Below are positions 52,775-61,958 of a stretch of DNA of 64,000 nt, one piece after another. The translations under genes and the position numbers were made by a program. Under the pieces are notes generated by a model. That model made no database searches. It saw only the letters and a program-made list of their open reading frames with translations, and was not told the DNA's origin. The stretch's first letter is position 1; each line of letters starts with the position of its first letter. The stretch lies in assembly GCF_029277305.1 (NCBI RefSeq), contig NZ_CP119526.1; one strand, 5' to 3'. Source of the DNA: Guptibacillus hwajinpoensis (GTDB lineage Bacteria > Bacillota > Bacilli > Bacillales > Guptibacillaceae).

Positions 52775-52904
52775 ATAAAACGCTCCTTCTTTGATATGAC
52801 AATATCAGTTAAACGTTGAAATTAATCATGCATCTTTTGTCTATTTTATCATATTATGTAGGTTTTATTTACGATCTTCCCTACAGTCGTTCCCTTAACT
52901 TATA

Positions 52905-53136
52905 AAGCAAAAACTTTTTGGGTTGAGATTATTACCAAAAGTGCAGTGGGTGAATTTCCGCTCCAGGTTGCTCGCTTTCCGCGGGGCGGGCGGTGAGCCT
53001 CCTCGTCGCTAACGCTCCTGTGGGGTCTCACCTGTCCCGCTAGTCCCGCAGGAGTCGAGCATCCTTCCGCTACAATTAGCGAAGTTTGTCTTTATCCAAT
53101 ACCTCTTTCAAAACCAAAAACCTTTTAGAAAAAGCC
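52905..53136. mobile_element. Decayed MITE-like element (long form, inverted) behind walR promoter region
   Basis: The GC-rich palindromic core (52955-53071) is the reverse complement of those at 17911 and 57896, over about 115 bases with few changes. The right border CTTTTAGAAAAAGCC is recognisable; the left border is not, so 52905 is approximate. Confidence 0.65.
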
Positions 53137-53176
53137 TAAAAAATATGTAACTACATTCTCACAAAAAAATAAAAGA

Positions 53177-53461
53177 AGAGGCTGTGACAAAACTAAAATA
53201 CATGAAGGAAATCGCGAATATTGAATGTTAAGAGTAAGACCTTAGCGTAGCCAACATACGTAGACTCCTGCGGGAACAGCACGAGTCCGAAGACCCCGCA
53301 AGAAAGCGTTTTTTGCTTTCTGAGGAGACTGAGGCCGTGCCCGCGGAAAGCGAAGTATGTTGGCGAAGCGGTTGTTTATCTGTAAATTACGAAAGACCCG
53401 ATCTGATTCAAATGAATTGTTCGGGTCTTTCTCATGGCTATTTACTTATGTCCCAGCCTCT
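53177..53461. mobile_element. Second repeat family with AGAGGCTGTGACA terminal repeats
   Basis: The left end AGAGGCTGTGACA and inverted right end AGAGGCTGGGACA match at 12 of 13. The 285-bp interior includes a GC-rich inverted repeat (GACTCCTGCGGGA..; GCCGTGCCCGCGGAAAGCG) and a hairpin GAAAGACCCGA../TTCGGGTCTTTC. Elements with GAGGCTGGGACA ends are widespread in Firmicutes. It abuts the stop of the M23 gene. No ORF or clear target duplication. Confidence 0.7.
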
Positions 53462-53465
53462 ACGG

Positions 53466-54863
53466 CTATAGGTATTTCATTGGATTTTGTAGTTTACCGT
53501 TTTTATAAACTTCGAAGTGAAGGTGAATACCAGTGGAATTACCCGTTGTACCCATTACTCCGATTTTATCTCCCTTTTGGACAGTGTCTCCAGTCGATAC
53601 AGACATGGATGCAAGGTGCGAATACGTTGTTGTGAGACCGTTGTTATGGCTGATCGTAATTTGATTACCATAACCGCTTCTCGTACCTGCAGCTGTAACC
53701 GTCCCATTGTCCACTGTGCGGATTGTTTTGTTAGACACGCCAGCTATATCAATTCCTTTATGAAAAGACCCCCAGCGTTCCCCCTGCTTGCTTGTAATGG
53801 TTCCGCCTACGGCTGGCCACCCAAAAGATCCTGACCCTTTAGACGAAACTTCCTTCGTTCCAACCAATACGACTTCTGTTATAGGCTCGTTTGTTACTTC
53901 TTCCTTAATGAGTTCCTTATTAACAACTTTGCCATTTTCACGGTTAATTTGATACGTAACAGACTTCGTTCCAACTTTTCCTTGCTGTTCTACTTTTTTC
54001 GTTCCTTCTTCAAGAGAATTGCTTTTCTTGGTTTTCGTTTCATAAGTAAGCTCTTCATCTTCAACTAATTCGATCGTTTCTGCTATCGTTACGAAGCTTT
54101 GCTCTTTCAACAAGTGAAGCTTGTCACCGTGTGTAATGTCTTCTTCGTTCGAAAGATCATTACTATCCAAAATATCTTCCTTCTCAATATCGTAGGTAGT
54201 AGCGATCTCTTACAAAGAATCTCCAAGTTCTACTTCATGCTCGATTTCTTCTTCGAAGCCATTAACCAGGCGAGATACACCAGTATCCTCAGAAATGACT
54301 TCAGAAGGTTCTGTTTCAACCTTCGTAATACTTAAATTTTCTTCGTACTCTAGTGAATCCGCAGGGTGACGCACTTCACCTGTAGCCATAATGTTGTTAG
54401 TCGTTCTTTCTATTTCTTTAACTTGTTCTTTAGATAGAAATGGTTTTGCATAACTCCATAAAGCTTCTTTTGCTTGTTGCTCACTTGCAAAGACGCCCAC
54501 TTTCTTATCGTCAAATGATAGCTCATAACCTTCAGCAACGAACGATAACTCTTCTTCCAAACGATTAAGAGCTTCTTCATGATCATAGGATGATCGAAAT
54601 TGGGTCGTTGCTACGACTTCTACGTCATTTTCAACAGAGAGTGCGATCCCATTAACATTCTGTTCTTTTTTTAATTTATCTATGTTTTCATTTAGCGTTT
54701 CTTCCTGATCAACAATACCAATATCTTCACCATCTATATAAACGTGATAAACTGGCTTCATTAAATTGTGAACTGATGCAGAAGCCGGTTCTATCCATAG
54801 AAGCGTGCTAATGCTCGTTACAATTATTGATAGCTGAAAGAAACGACGGACTTTACTTCGCAT
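53466..54863 (-). pseudogene. LysM-G5-M23 cell-wall endopeptidase gene interrupted by in-frame stop
   Basis: One reading frame throughout, split by TAA at 54210-54212. Intact it would encode 465 residues: signal peptide (MRSKVRRFFQLSIIVTSIST), a central domain, LysM, a G5 domain (about GTKSVTYQINRENGKVVNKE), and an M23 peptidase with HKGIDIAG, YSHLASM and HLHFEVY metal/active-site residues. The stop falls inside LysM, after ELGDSL and before EIATTYDI, exactly where W or Y is usual. A single change TAT or TAC to TAA explains it. Start ATG 54863 follows AGGAGG. The rest shows no decay, so the event is recent or a sequencing error. Confidence 0.8.
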
Positions 54864-55048
54864 AGTGCTTCCTCCTGAAATACCTAAAACTAACTTTTTA
54901 TAAGTCACTTTTCGCACTTTATCACATAAAGGAAGCCGCATGGGTACAAATACTCAACATGTAATCTAAATGTAGTCTTTTTGTCACGATCATGGCAGAC
55001 CATGGTAAGAAATTGGAATGTTCTTCATTCTGTGGTATTCTGATACAA

Positions 55049-55085
55049 CAAAAAAAGCATATTTCCCGAAGGAAATATGCTTTAT
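55049..55085 (-). terminator. Terminator of tRNA operon
   Basis: AAAGCATATTTCC/GGAAATATGCTTT hairpin followed on the minus strand by seven T, right after tRNA-Phe. Confidence 0.9.
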
Positions 55086-55091
55086 CGTAAG

Positions 55092-55164
55092 TGGCTCCGG
55101 ACGGAATCGAACCGCCGACACGTGGATTTTCAGTCCACTGCTCTACCGACTGAGCTACAGAGCC
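55092..55164 (-). tRNA. tRNA-Phe (GAA)
   Basis: Cloverleaf readable on the minus strand: acceptor GGCTCTG/CGGAGCC, D-arm TAGCTCAGTCGGTAGAGC, anticodon loop CTGAAAA, T-arm GGCGGTTCGATTCCGTC. Unlike the other three, the gene does not encode the 3' CCA (CTT follows the discriminator A). Confidence 0.95.
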
Positions 55165-55168
55165 AATA

Positions 55169-55244
55169 TGGCGGTCTCGACGGGAATCGAACCCGCGATC
55201 TCCTGCGTGACAGGCAGGCATGTTAACCGCTACACCACGAGACC
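55169..55244 (-). tRNA. tRNA-Asp (GTC)
   Basis: Acceptor GGTCTCG/CGAGACC, discriminator G, anticodon loop CTGTCAC, T-arm GCGGGTTCGATTCCCGT, encoded CCA. Confidence 0.95.
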
Positions 55245-55372
55245 AGTATGTAAGTGTATTTCACTCATTAATGTTAGATAGGAATGATATCTAGCTGTGA
55301 GTTTAGGTTGCCCCTAAAGGGACCCCGATTAAAATTTAACGAAGAAGATTATTAGACGTTGTTAAATTTTTT

Positions 55373-55453
<81 letters not shown>

Positions 55454-55526
55454 ACGGTATGAATAAATTAATGCTGCGCCTGCTTCATTATGCAGTGCAC
55501 TGTTTCCTCCTACATGAGAAAGAAAA

Positions 55527-55602
55527 TGGTGAGCCATGAAGGACTCGAACCTTCGACCCTCTGATTAAAAGTCAGATGCTCTACCAACTGAGCTAATGGC
55601 TC
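55527..55602 (-). tRNA. tRNA-Lys (TTT)
   Basis: Acceptor GAGCCAT/ATGGCTC, D-arm TAGCTCAGTTGGTAGAGC, anticodon loop CTTTTAA, T-arm GAAGGTTCGAGTCCTTC, encoded CCA. First tRNA of the transcript. Confidence 0.95.
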
Positions 55603-55634
55603 GTCTTAAATGTCTTGTAACGACGACAAGATTT

Positions 55635-55663
55635 ATCTTATCACTGCTTTTCAGAAAAAGCAA
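55635..55663 (-). promoter_or_regulatory. Promoter of the tRNA operon
   Basis: Minus strand TTGCTT, 17 bases, TAAGAT, about 30 bases upstream of tRNA-Lys. Confidence 0.55.
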
Positions 55664-55720
55664 GACTTCTTGAAAATAAAATAAAAAAACAGGTGAGAGA
55701 TAAACGAAGCTGATGTTATT

Positions 55721-56158
55721 TTACCCCTCTGCCTGTTTTTTTAGCCGTTCTTTCATCATTTCTCGAATTTCTTGCTTGCGTCGATGGCGTTTTATTGCAA
55801 AGCGATTCACTTCTTGAAAAATAAGGGAAGATTCTTTATCGGTTTTGAGATAAAATTTCACACCAAAAAAGTGGCTTGCTCTAGTATTAGGATCGTTGGG
55901 ATCGTTTGGTTTCCCCCAAACCACTTCACCTTTAATATGAAAAGGCTCATCGTTTAGTTTTATCGCAAATTCCATATCTGTATGTATCGGAACTTCCAGG
56001 TCAACAGAAAAACCAAGGCCTTCTAGTCCAATATCATGAATATAAATTTTGTGATGGAATTCCAACTCAGCTGATGACGATTTTTCTACGACTCTCATCC
56101 TTGCAGCAAGCGGCACATCAAGTTGTTGACGAAAGACCTGTCTTTTATTCCGACTCAT
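55721..56158 (-). CDS. PilZ-domain protein
   Basis: 145 residues. The N-terminal RQVFRQQL fits the RxxxR c-di-GMP contact. The second motif, normally (D/N)xSxxG, reads DIGLEGLG, with Gly in place of Ser. The barrel strands continue with EFAIKLNDEPFHIKGEVVWG and FFGVKFY. Probably a c-di-GMP receptor or a degenerate one. The 3' end overlaps a hairpin (AAAAACAGG/CCTGTTTTT) that may terminate it. It lies downstream of purA on the same strand but separated by about 125 bases and the purA terminator. Confidence 0.75.
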   Translation of the reverse strand: MSRNKRQVFRQQLDVPLAARMRVVEKSSSAELEFHHKIYIHDIGLEGLGFSVDLEVPIHTDMEFAIKLNDEPFHIKGEVVWGKPNDPNDPNTRASHFFGVKFYLKTDKESSLIFQEVNRFAIKRHRRKQEIREMMKERLKKQAEG

Positions 56159-56247
56159 ACAAACACCTCATCAAAGCATTACAATTCTGATAGTCCAAGT
56201 TTACCACAATCTATGCTTTTCTGCAGAATTTTCCAACATCAATTCAA

Positions 56248-56278
56248 TAAAAAAAGCCGGCAGTAATAGCCTGCCGGC
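56248..56278 (-). terminator. Terminator after purA
   Basis: GCCGGCAG/CTGCCGGC stem followed on the minus strand by a T run. Confidence 0.9.
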
Positions 56279-56283
56279 ATGTA

Positions 56284-57570
56284 TTAGGCAAAAACGCCAC
56301 GAATCATATTTGTTTGGTTGCGGTCTGGTCCAACCGAGAAGATCGACAATGGAATTCCAGACAGTTGTGATACACGCTCAATGTAATGACGAGCATTCGG
56401 AGGAAGATCTCCTAGATTCTTAACGCCAGTAATATCTTCTTCCCAACCTGGCATTTCTTCGTAAACAGGCTCACATTCTGCAAGGACTTTCAGACTTGCT
56501 GGAAACTCCTCAATGATTTCACCTTTGTATTTGTAAGCAGTACAAATCTTAAGTGTTTTAATTCCAGTTAGAACATCAACTGAATTAAGAGAAAGGTCAG
56601 TAATACCACTCACTCTGCGAGCATGACGGACAACAACACTGTCAAACCAGCCTACACGACGTGGACGTCCGGTGGTTGTACCATATTCATTACCAACTTC
56701 ACGAATTTTGTCTCCAACTTCATCGTGAAGCTCTGTAGGAAATGGACCATCACCAACACGTGTTGTATATGCCTTAGAAACGCCTACTACGTGATTGATT
56801 TTACTTGGACCAACTCCAGATCCAATTGTAACGCCACCTGCGATTGGATTCGACGAAGTAACATATGGATAGGTTCCTTGATCGATATCAAGCATAACAC
56901 CTTGTGCGCCTTCAAAAAGAACACGGCGTCCTTCATCAATAGCGTCATTTAGGACTACTGAAGTATCTACAACATACTTCGCGATCTGTTGGCCGTACTC
57001 GAAGTACTCCTCAAGGATATCTTCTTTCTTAAAACCTTCTACTTCGTACATTTTCTCTAGAAGACGGTTTTTATCAGCAAGGTTACGCTCAAGTTTTTCT
57101 TCAAATACTTCACGATCAAGTAAATCACAAATGCGAATACCGACTCTAGCTGCTTTATCCATATAAGCAGGGCCGATTCCTTTTTTCGTTGTACCGATTT
57201 TGTTATCGCCTTTGTATTCTTCTTCCACAATGTCTTGTTTTAAGTGATATGGAAGGATAACGTGAGCACGATTGCTAATTCTTAAATTATCTGTGCTGAC
57301 ATTCCGTTCATGTAAATAAGCCAATTCTTCAAGAACTGCTTTTGGATCAACGACCATGCCGTTTCCAATTACACAAATTTTATCATCATAGAAAATTCCA
57401 GATGGAATTAAGTGAAGTTTGTATTTAGTGTCATTAAAGACAATTGTATGTCCAGCATTATTCCCACCCTGATAACGAGCAACAACTTCTGCATTTTCAG
57501 AAAGGTAATCTGTAATCTTACCTTTACCTTCATCGCCCCACTGTGTACCTACGACAACTACTGATGGCAT
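56284..57570 (-). CDS. purA: Adenylosuccinate synthetase
   Basis: Joins IMP and aspartate with GTP to give adenylosuccinate, first committed step to AMP. 428 residues. GTQWGDEGKGKITDYLSE (P-loop, about 8-25), NNAGHTIV (about 38), GTTKKGIGPAYMDKAAR (about 127), GVGVSK-like VGVSKAYTTRVGDGPFPTEL (about 292) and the GTP motif in FSVGPDRNQT. The start MPSVVVVG is set by GGAGGTG; the frame continues upstream without a site. A PurBox pair lies upstream. Confidence 0.96.
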   Translation of the reverse strand: MPSVVVVGTQWGDEGKGKITDYLSENAEVVARYQGGNNAGHTIVFNDTKYKLHLIPSGIFYDDKICVIGNGMVVDPKAVLEELAYLHERNVSTDNLRISNRAHVILPYHLKQDIVEEEYKGDNKIGTTKKGIGPAYMDKAARVGIRICDLLDREVFEEKLERNLADKNRLLEKMYEVEGFKKEDILEEYFEYGQQIAKYVVDTSVVLNDAIDEGRRVLFEGAQGVMLDIDQGTYPYVTSSNPIAGGVTIGSGVGPSKINHVVGVSKAYTTRVGDGPFPTELHDEVGDKIREVGNEYGTTTGRPRRVGWFDSVVVRHARRVSGITDLSLNSVDVLTGIKTLKICTAYKYKGEIIEEFPASLKVLAECEPVYEEMPGWEEDITGVKNLGDLPPNARHYIERVSQLSGIPLSIFSVGPDRNQTNMIRGVFA

Positions 57571-57675
57571 TTGAGCACCTCCAGATGCTTCCTTCGAATT
57601 CATTCGGCGAAGCATGCTTGTTTTTTTAAAAAACCCAGAGTAAGTGTACCAATTCGATCTCCTTAAGTCAACAAA

Positions 57676-57714
57676 CCCGAACAATAATATAGCTAATTAT
57701 AATTACGTTCGTTA
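57676..57714 (-). promoter_or_regulatory. PurR PurBox pair upstream of purA
   Basis: CCGAACAAT (57677-57685) and ACGTTCGTTA (57705-57714) are inverted CGAAC-type boxes about 19 bases apart, the arrangement used by the Bacillus PurR repressor. A minus-strand TATAAT overlaps the interval. Confidence 0.75.
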
Positions 57715-57760
57715 TTTTGGGGGTCGTTTTATTAAAATAGTACATGAATAACTTTTAAAA

Positions 57761-58059
57761 GGCTCTTTTTCATAGACATTGTTTCTATAGCTGGTAATTT
57801 CCGCTCTTATAACAACAGTGTCTACGAAAAAGAGATTTCTTAAAAGATTGTCGTTTTTGAAACGATTTCTGGATAAAAGACCACACTTAGCAGATTGGAG
57901 CGGAAGGATGCTCGACTCCTGCGGGACTAGCGGGACAGGTGAGACCCCACAGGAGCGTTAGCGACGAGGAGGCTCACCGCCCGCCCCGCGGAAAGCGAGC
58001 ATCCTGGAGCGGAAATCATTCTCTCTACAGTAAAAGCAACAATGTCTACGAAAAGAGCC
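57761..58059. mobile_element. MITE-like element, composite long form
   Basis: Starts GGCTCTTTTTCATAGACATT and ends CAATGTCTACGAAAAGAGCC. An internal border (GTGTCTACGAAAAAGAG then TTTCTTAAAAGATTG near 57822-57850) shows two units joined. GC-rich core at 57896-58016. TTAAAA flanks both ends (57755-57760 and 58060-58065). Confidence 0.8.
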
Positions 58060-58093
58060 TTAAAATGGGCTCTTCTCTCAGTATAGCCAACAA

Positions 58094-58118
58094 AAAAAGC
58101 CTCAAACTGAGGCTTTTT
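58094..58118 (-). terminator. Terminator of dnaB
   Basis: AAAAAGCCTC/GAGGCTTTTT hairpin; its stem overlaps the dnaB stop codon. Confidence 0.85.
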
Positions 58119-59478
58119 AAGCACCTGGTGGCATATCACTTTCGTCATGACGCCTTTCCAGATTAACAAACTTATTATATTCCTTAACAAAGGCAAGCTC
58201 CACTGTTCCTACTGGACCATTTCGCTGCTTCGCAATGATAATTTCAATGATGTTTTTATTCTCAGACTCTTTATCATAATAATCATCTCGGTATAAGAAT
58301 GCTACGATATCAGCATCCTGCTCGATACTCCCAGACTCACGTATGTCGGACATCATTGGTCGTTTATCCTGTCTTGACTCAACGCCACGTGAGAGCTGTG
58401 AAAGAGAAATTAGAGGTACTTCAAGCTCACGTGCTATCCCTTTTAAAGATCTCGATATTTCGGAAACTTCCTGCTGTCTGTTCTCGCCAGATCCATTTCC
58501 TCGTATAAGCTGCATATAGTCAATCAAGATCATGCCAAGACCTTTTTCCTGCTTCAACCGCCTACATTTAGCGCGTATGTCGCCCACTCGAATACCTGGG
58601 GTATCATCAATATAAATACCCGCATTCGAGAGACTTCCCATAGCCATCGTAAGCTTCTGCCAGTCATCTCCTGTCAATCCACCTGTACGTAGGCGCTGAG
58701 CATCAATATTTCCTTCGGCACAAAGCATACGCATGACAAGCTGTTCAGCACCCATCTCAAGGCTAAAAATTGCAACATTTTCATCCGTCTTCGTAGCGAC
58801 GTTTTGAGCAATGTTAAGAGCAAATGCCGTCTTACCTACAGATGGTCGTGCCGCAACGATGATCAAGTCGTTGCGCTGAAAGCCTGCTGTCATACGATCA
58901 AGTTCAGAGAATCCTGTAGGGATGCCTGTAATATCTTCCGTACTGTTCTGAAGCAATTCAATATTATCATAAGCCGTTACAAGAACATCTTTAATGGAGA
59001 TAAATGCTCCTGTGTTCTTACGCTGAGAGACCTCCATAATGGATTTCTCGGCTTCTGAAAGAAGATTCTCTATCTCATTTTCTTTTGCATATCCGTCAGA
59101 AGCAATATCAGTTGCTGCACGTATCAAACGTCTTAATATTGATTTCTCTTCAACAATTTTTGAATAATACTCAACATTGGCAGCTGTTGGTACTGAATTA
59201 GCTAAATCACTTAGATAAGACACACCGCCAATTTCCTCAAGAAGTTTGCGATCCTGAAGCTCTGAAGTCACAGTGACCAGATCAACAGGCTCGCCTTTCT
59301 CAGAGAGTTCAATCATCACTGAGAAGATCTTCTGATGGGCCGCTCGGTAAAAGTCTTCTGGCTGAAGAACTTCAGTTGCTGTCGTAAGGGCGTCTATTTC
59401 TAAGAAAACCGCACCAATTACTGCCTGTTCAGCTTCAATATTCTGAGGTGGCGTGCGGTCAGCAAATAAATCACTCAT
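58117..59478 (-). CDS. dnaB: Replicative DNA helicase
   Basis: Hexameric fork helicase (named DnaC in B. subtilis). 453 residues: N-terminal DnaB domain (PPQNIEAEQAVIGAVFLE), RecA-like core with Walker A AARPSVGKTAFALNIA (about 208), MILIDYMQLIRG (Walker B, about 315), SQLSRGVESRQDKRPMMSDIRESGS (in part: SQLSRGVESR, about 363) and the sensor FLYRDDYY. No intein. Follows rplI by 48 bases in the same direction. Confidence 0.96.
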   Translation of the reverse strand: MSDLFADRTPPQNIEAEQAVIGAVFLEIDALTTATEVLQPEDFYRAAHQKIFSVMIELSEKGEPVDLVTVTSELQDRKLLEEIGGVSYLSDLANSVPTAANVEYYSKIVEEKSILRRLIRAATDIASDGYAKENEIENLLSEAEKSIMEVSQRKNTGAFISIKDVLVTAYDNIELLQNSTEDITGIPTGFSELDRMTAGFQRNDLIIVAARPSVGKTAFALNIAQNVATKTDENVAIFSLEMGAEQLVMRMLCAEGNIDAQRLRTGGLTGDDWQKLTMAMGSLSNAGIYIDDTPGIRVGDIRAKCRRLKQEKGLGMILIDYMQLIRGNGSGENRQQEVSEISRSLKGIARELEVPLISLSQLSRGVESRQDKRPMMSDIRESGSIEQDADIVAFLYRDDYYDKESENKNIIEIIIAKQRNGPVGTVELAFVKEYNKFVNLERRHDESDMPPGA

Positions 59479-59526
59479 GTTGTTTTCCCCCTGAGCATAT
59501 CGCTATTTTCCACCCGTGATTACCTA

Positions 59527-59970
59527 CTATTGCTCAACCACATGTACTTTAACTGTTGCTGTTACATCATGGTGCAATTTAATCGGTACATCTGTGTAAC
59601 CAAGGGAACGGATTGGTTCATCAAGTTCAATTTTACGCTTATCCACTTTGATGTCCTGCTTCTTTAGCTCTTCTGCAATGTTCTTGCTTGTAATAGAGCC
59701 AAAAAGACGACCACCTTCACCAGACTTCGTTTGAAGTTCAACTTCAAGACTTTCAATTGTTTCTTTAAGCGCCTTTGCTTCATCGAGCTCTTGTTGAGCT
59801 TTTTTGTCATCGCTCTTCTGCTTCGCTTGCAAGGTCTTCATATTTGCATTATTTGCTTCAACAGCAAGATTATTCTTTAGTAGGTGATTTCGTGCATAGC
59901 CATCCGCTACATTCTTCACTTCACCTTTTTTACCTTTACCTTTAACGTCTTCTAAGAAAATTACTTTCAT
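59527..59970 (-). CDS. rplI: 50S ribosomal protein L9
   Basis: 147 residues, typical. N-terminal RNA-binding lobe MKVIFLEDVKGKGKKGEVKN and DGYARNHLLKNNLAVEA, a long connecting helix rich in K, Q and E, then the C-terminal lobe (RLFGSITSKNIAEELKKQ). ATG overlaps the gdpP stop by four bases. Confidence 0.97.
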   Translation of the reverse strand: MKVIFLEDVKGKGKKGEVKNVADGYARNHLLKNNLAVEANNANMKTLQAKQKSDDKKAQQELDEAKALKETIESLEVELQTKSGEGGRLFGSITSKNIAEELKKQDIKVDKRKIELDEPIRSLGYTDVPIKLHHDVTATVKVHVVEQ

Positions 59971-61943
59971 GATTCTTCTTCTCCCCCTTCTAAATAATCA
60001 TCAATCGTTTCTTTAAGTAAACTCTCAGCTTCTTCAATGGAACCTGAATCAATTTGAGTTGCAGCATTTGTTAAATGCCCACCACCATCAAGTCCTTCCA
60101 TGATGATCTGAACGTTTACTTCACCAAGCGATCTTGCACTAATGCTTATTTTACCATCAGTTCGCTTAGAAATAACAAATGATGCAATAACGCCGCTCAT
60201 TGATAACAATGTGTCTGCAGCTTGTGCAATTAAAACCTGATCGTAGGTTTGGTCTTTTTCCCCTAGCGCAATTGCAATTCCGTTGCGATAGATGTGGGCT
60301 TTTTCAATTATTCTTGCTCGACGTATATACTGATCAATGTCCTCACGTAAGAATTCCTGTACAAGAACGGTATCCGCTCCATGTGCCCTTAAATAAGAAG
60401 CAGCGTCAAACGTCCTCGAGCCTGTCCTAAGCGTGAAGCTTTTCGTATCAACAATAATACCAGCCAGTAGAGCTGTCGCTTCCATAATGTCCATCTTAAG
60501 GCGTTTTGGTTGATATTCAAACAGTTCCGTAACAAGTTCTGCCGTAGAAGATGCATAAGGTTCCATATATACAAGAACTGGATCCTTAATGAATTCTTCT
60601 CCTCGTCGATGGTGATCAATAACGACAACATGATCGAGCTTTTGTAAAAGTCGCTCCTCCATAACAAGTGAAGGCTTATGCGTATCAACAACCACGAGAA
60701 GAGTATTAGGTGTACAACTTTCAATTGCATCCTCTGGATCGATAAAGCGAGCCCATAGCTGCTCGTTCCCTTCAATCTCCTCCATTAATCGTGATACACC
60801 ACTGGTTTTTTGATTCTGATCGTAAACAATCGAACCTTCCTTACCATTTGCCTGCGCAACTTTTAAGATACCAATTGAAGCACCAATAGAATCCATATCC
60901 GGGTTCTTGTGTCCCATAATAATAACCTGGTCACTATCAAGGACAAGCTCCCTTAACGCATGGGAAATCACTCGTGCTCTAACTCTAGTACGCTTCTCAA
61001 TCGGATTCGTTTTCCCACCATAGAACTTTACCTTACCGGTTGTTGGCTTGATTGCAACTTGGTCGCCACCACGTCCAAGCGCTAAATCTAGACTAGACTG
61101 AGCAAGCTGTCCAAGTTCAGTAAGCGTACTATGACCACTACCAATTCCTATACTGAGGGTAATTGAGATGTTTTCTTTAGAAGTAGCCTCACGGACTTCA
61201 TCAAGAATTGAGAATTTATTTTTCTCTAGCTCGTGAAGAATTTTTTGATTCAGAACAGCGAAGAACTTCTCTGAAGAACTACGTTTCAGGAAAACCCCCT
61301 GCTCATCAGCCCAATTATTTAAGATAGACGTTACTGAGCTGTTAAGATTACTTCGCACTTGGTCGCCAAGTCCTTGAGTCACCTCTTCATAATTATCAAG
61401 GTAAATAATACCAACAACGGTTTTTTCCTCATTGTAAAGACGTTGAATCTCTACTTTTTCACTAACATCAAAGAAATATAGAAGTCGCTCTTCCTGTTTA
61501 AAATACGTTTTGTACTTACGATCGTTAATCGTTAGTATTTCTTCTTTTGCTTCGGATTTAACAAACGGGATAATTTTCTCAGAAATATCATTCAAAGAAT
61601 GCCCAATTAACTGCTCTTTCTCAATCATGGTTGGTAAAAAGGGGTTAGTCCATTCAATGTGATATTCCTCATCGTACAGCAAGATTCCAATCGGCATTTC
61701 CATAAGAGCTTCGTCCCCTACTTTTTTAACACGATGGGAAAGGGTGGAGACGTAATCTCGAAGGGCATCCTGAAAGGTAGACTCAGCGCGAACGGCTGTA
61801 TAAACAAGAAGCGTCATGACTAGTACGCTCCCGATACCAAGTATCCAATTGTAATAGGTGATGATGCCGATAAACAGGATGGAAATGACGAACAAGGCTA
61901 CCACATGATAACCATGCCACCGTTTCGTTAAAAACTTTGGCAT
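59967..61943 (-). CDS. gdpP: c-di-AMP phosphodiesterase GdpP (YybT)
   Basis: Hydrolyses c-di-AMP to pApA and so affects wall homeostasis, osmotic balance and beta-lactam tolerance. 658 residues: two N-terminal helices, a PAS-like domain, a degenerate GGDEF (ALGRGGDQVAIKP, lacking a full GGDEF), then DHH/DHHA1: IMGHKNPDMDSIGASIG (about 343), VVVDTHKPSLV, VVIDHHRRGEEF (about 420) and GGGHLTNAATQI (DHHA1, about 622). Between yybS and rplI in one operon. Confidence 0.95.
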   Translation of the reverse strand: MPKFLTKRWHGYHVVALFVISILFIGIITYYNWILGIGSVLVMTLLVYTAVRAESTFQDALRDYVSTLSHRVKKVGDEALMEMPIGILLYDEEYHIEWTNPFLPTMIEKEQLIGHSLNDISEKIIPFVKSEAKEEILTINDRKYKTYFKQEERLLYFFDVSEKVEIQRLYNEEKTVVGIIYLDNYEEVTQGLGDQVRSNLNSSVTSILNNWADEQGVFLKRSSSEKFFAVLNQKILHELEKNKFSILDEVREATSKENISITLSIGIGSGHSTLTELGQLAQSSLDLALGRGGDQVAIKPTTGKVKFYGGKTNPIEKRTRVRARVISHALRELVLDSDQVIIMGHKNPDMDSIGASIGILKVAQANGKEGSIVYDQNQKTSGVSRLMEEIEGNEQLWARFIDPEDAIESCTPNTLLVVVDTHKPSLVMEERLLQKLDHVVVIDHHRRGEEFIKDPVLVYMEPYASSTAELVTELFEYQPKRLKMDIMEATALLAGIIVDTKSFTLRTGSRTFDAASYLRAHGADTVLVQEFLREDIDQYIRRARIIEKAHIYRNGIAIALGEKDQTYDQVLIAQAADTLLSMSGVIASFVISKRTDGKISISARSLGEVNVQIIMEGLDGGGHLTNAATQIDSGSIEEAESLLKETIDDYLEGGEEES

Positions 61944-61958
61944 ATTTTCAGCTCCTAC

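Noticed and set aside
53357..53635. Plus-strand open frame of about 90 codons
   Set aside because: It runs across a repeat element and the antisense of the M23 domain; no ribosome site.
54170..54215. Programmed stop-codon readthrough or frameshift in the M23 gene
   Set aside because: Stop is TAA with no stimulatory stem or slippery run; a point nonsense mutation is simpler.
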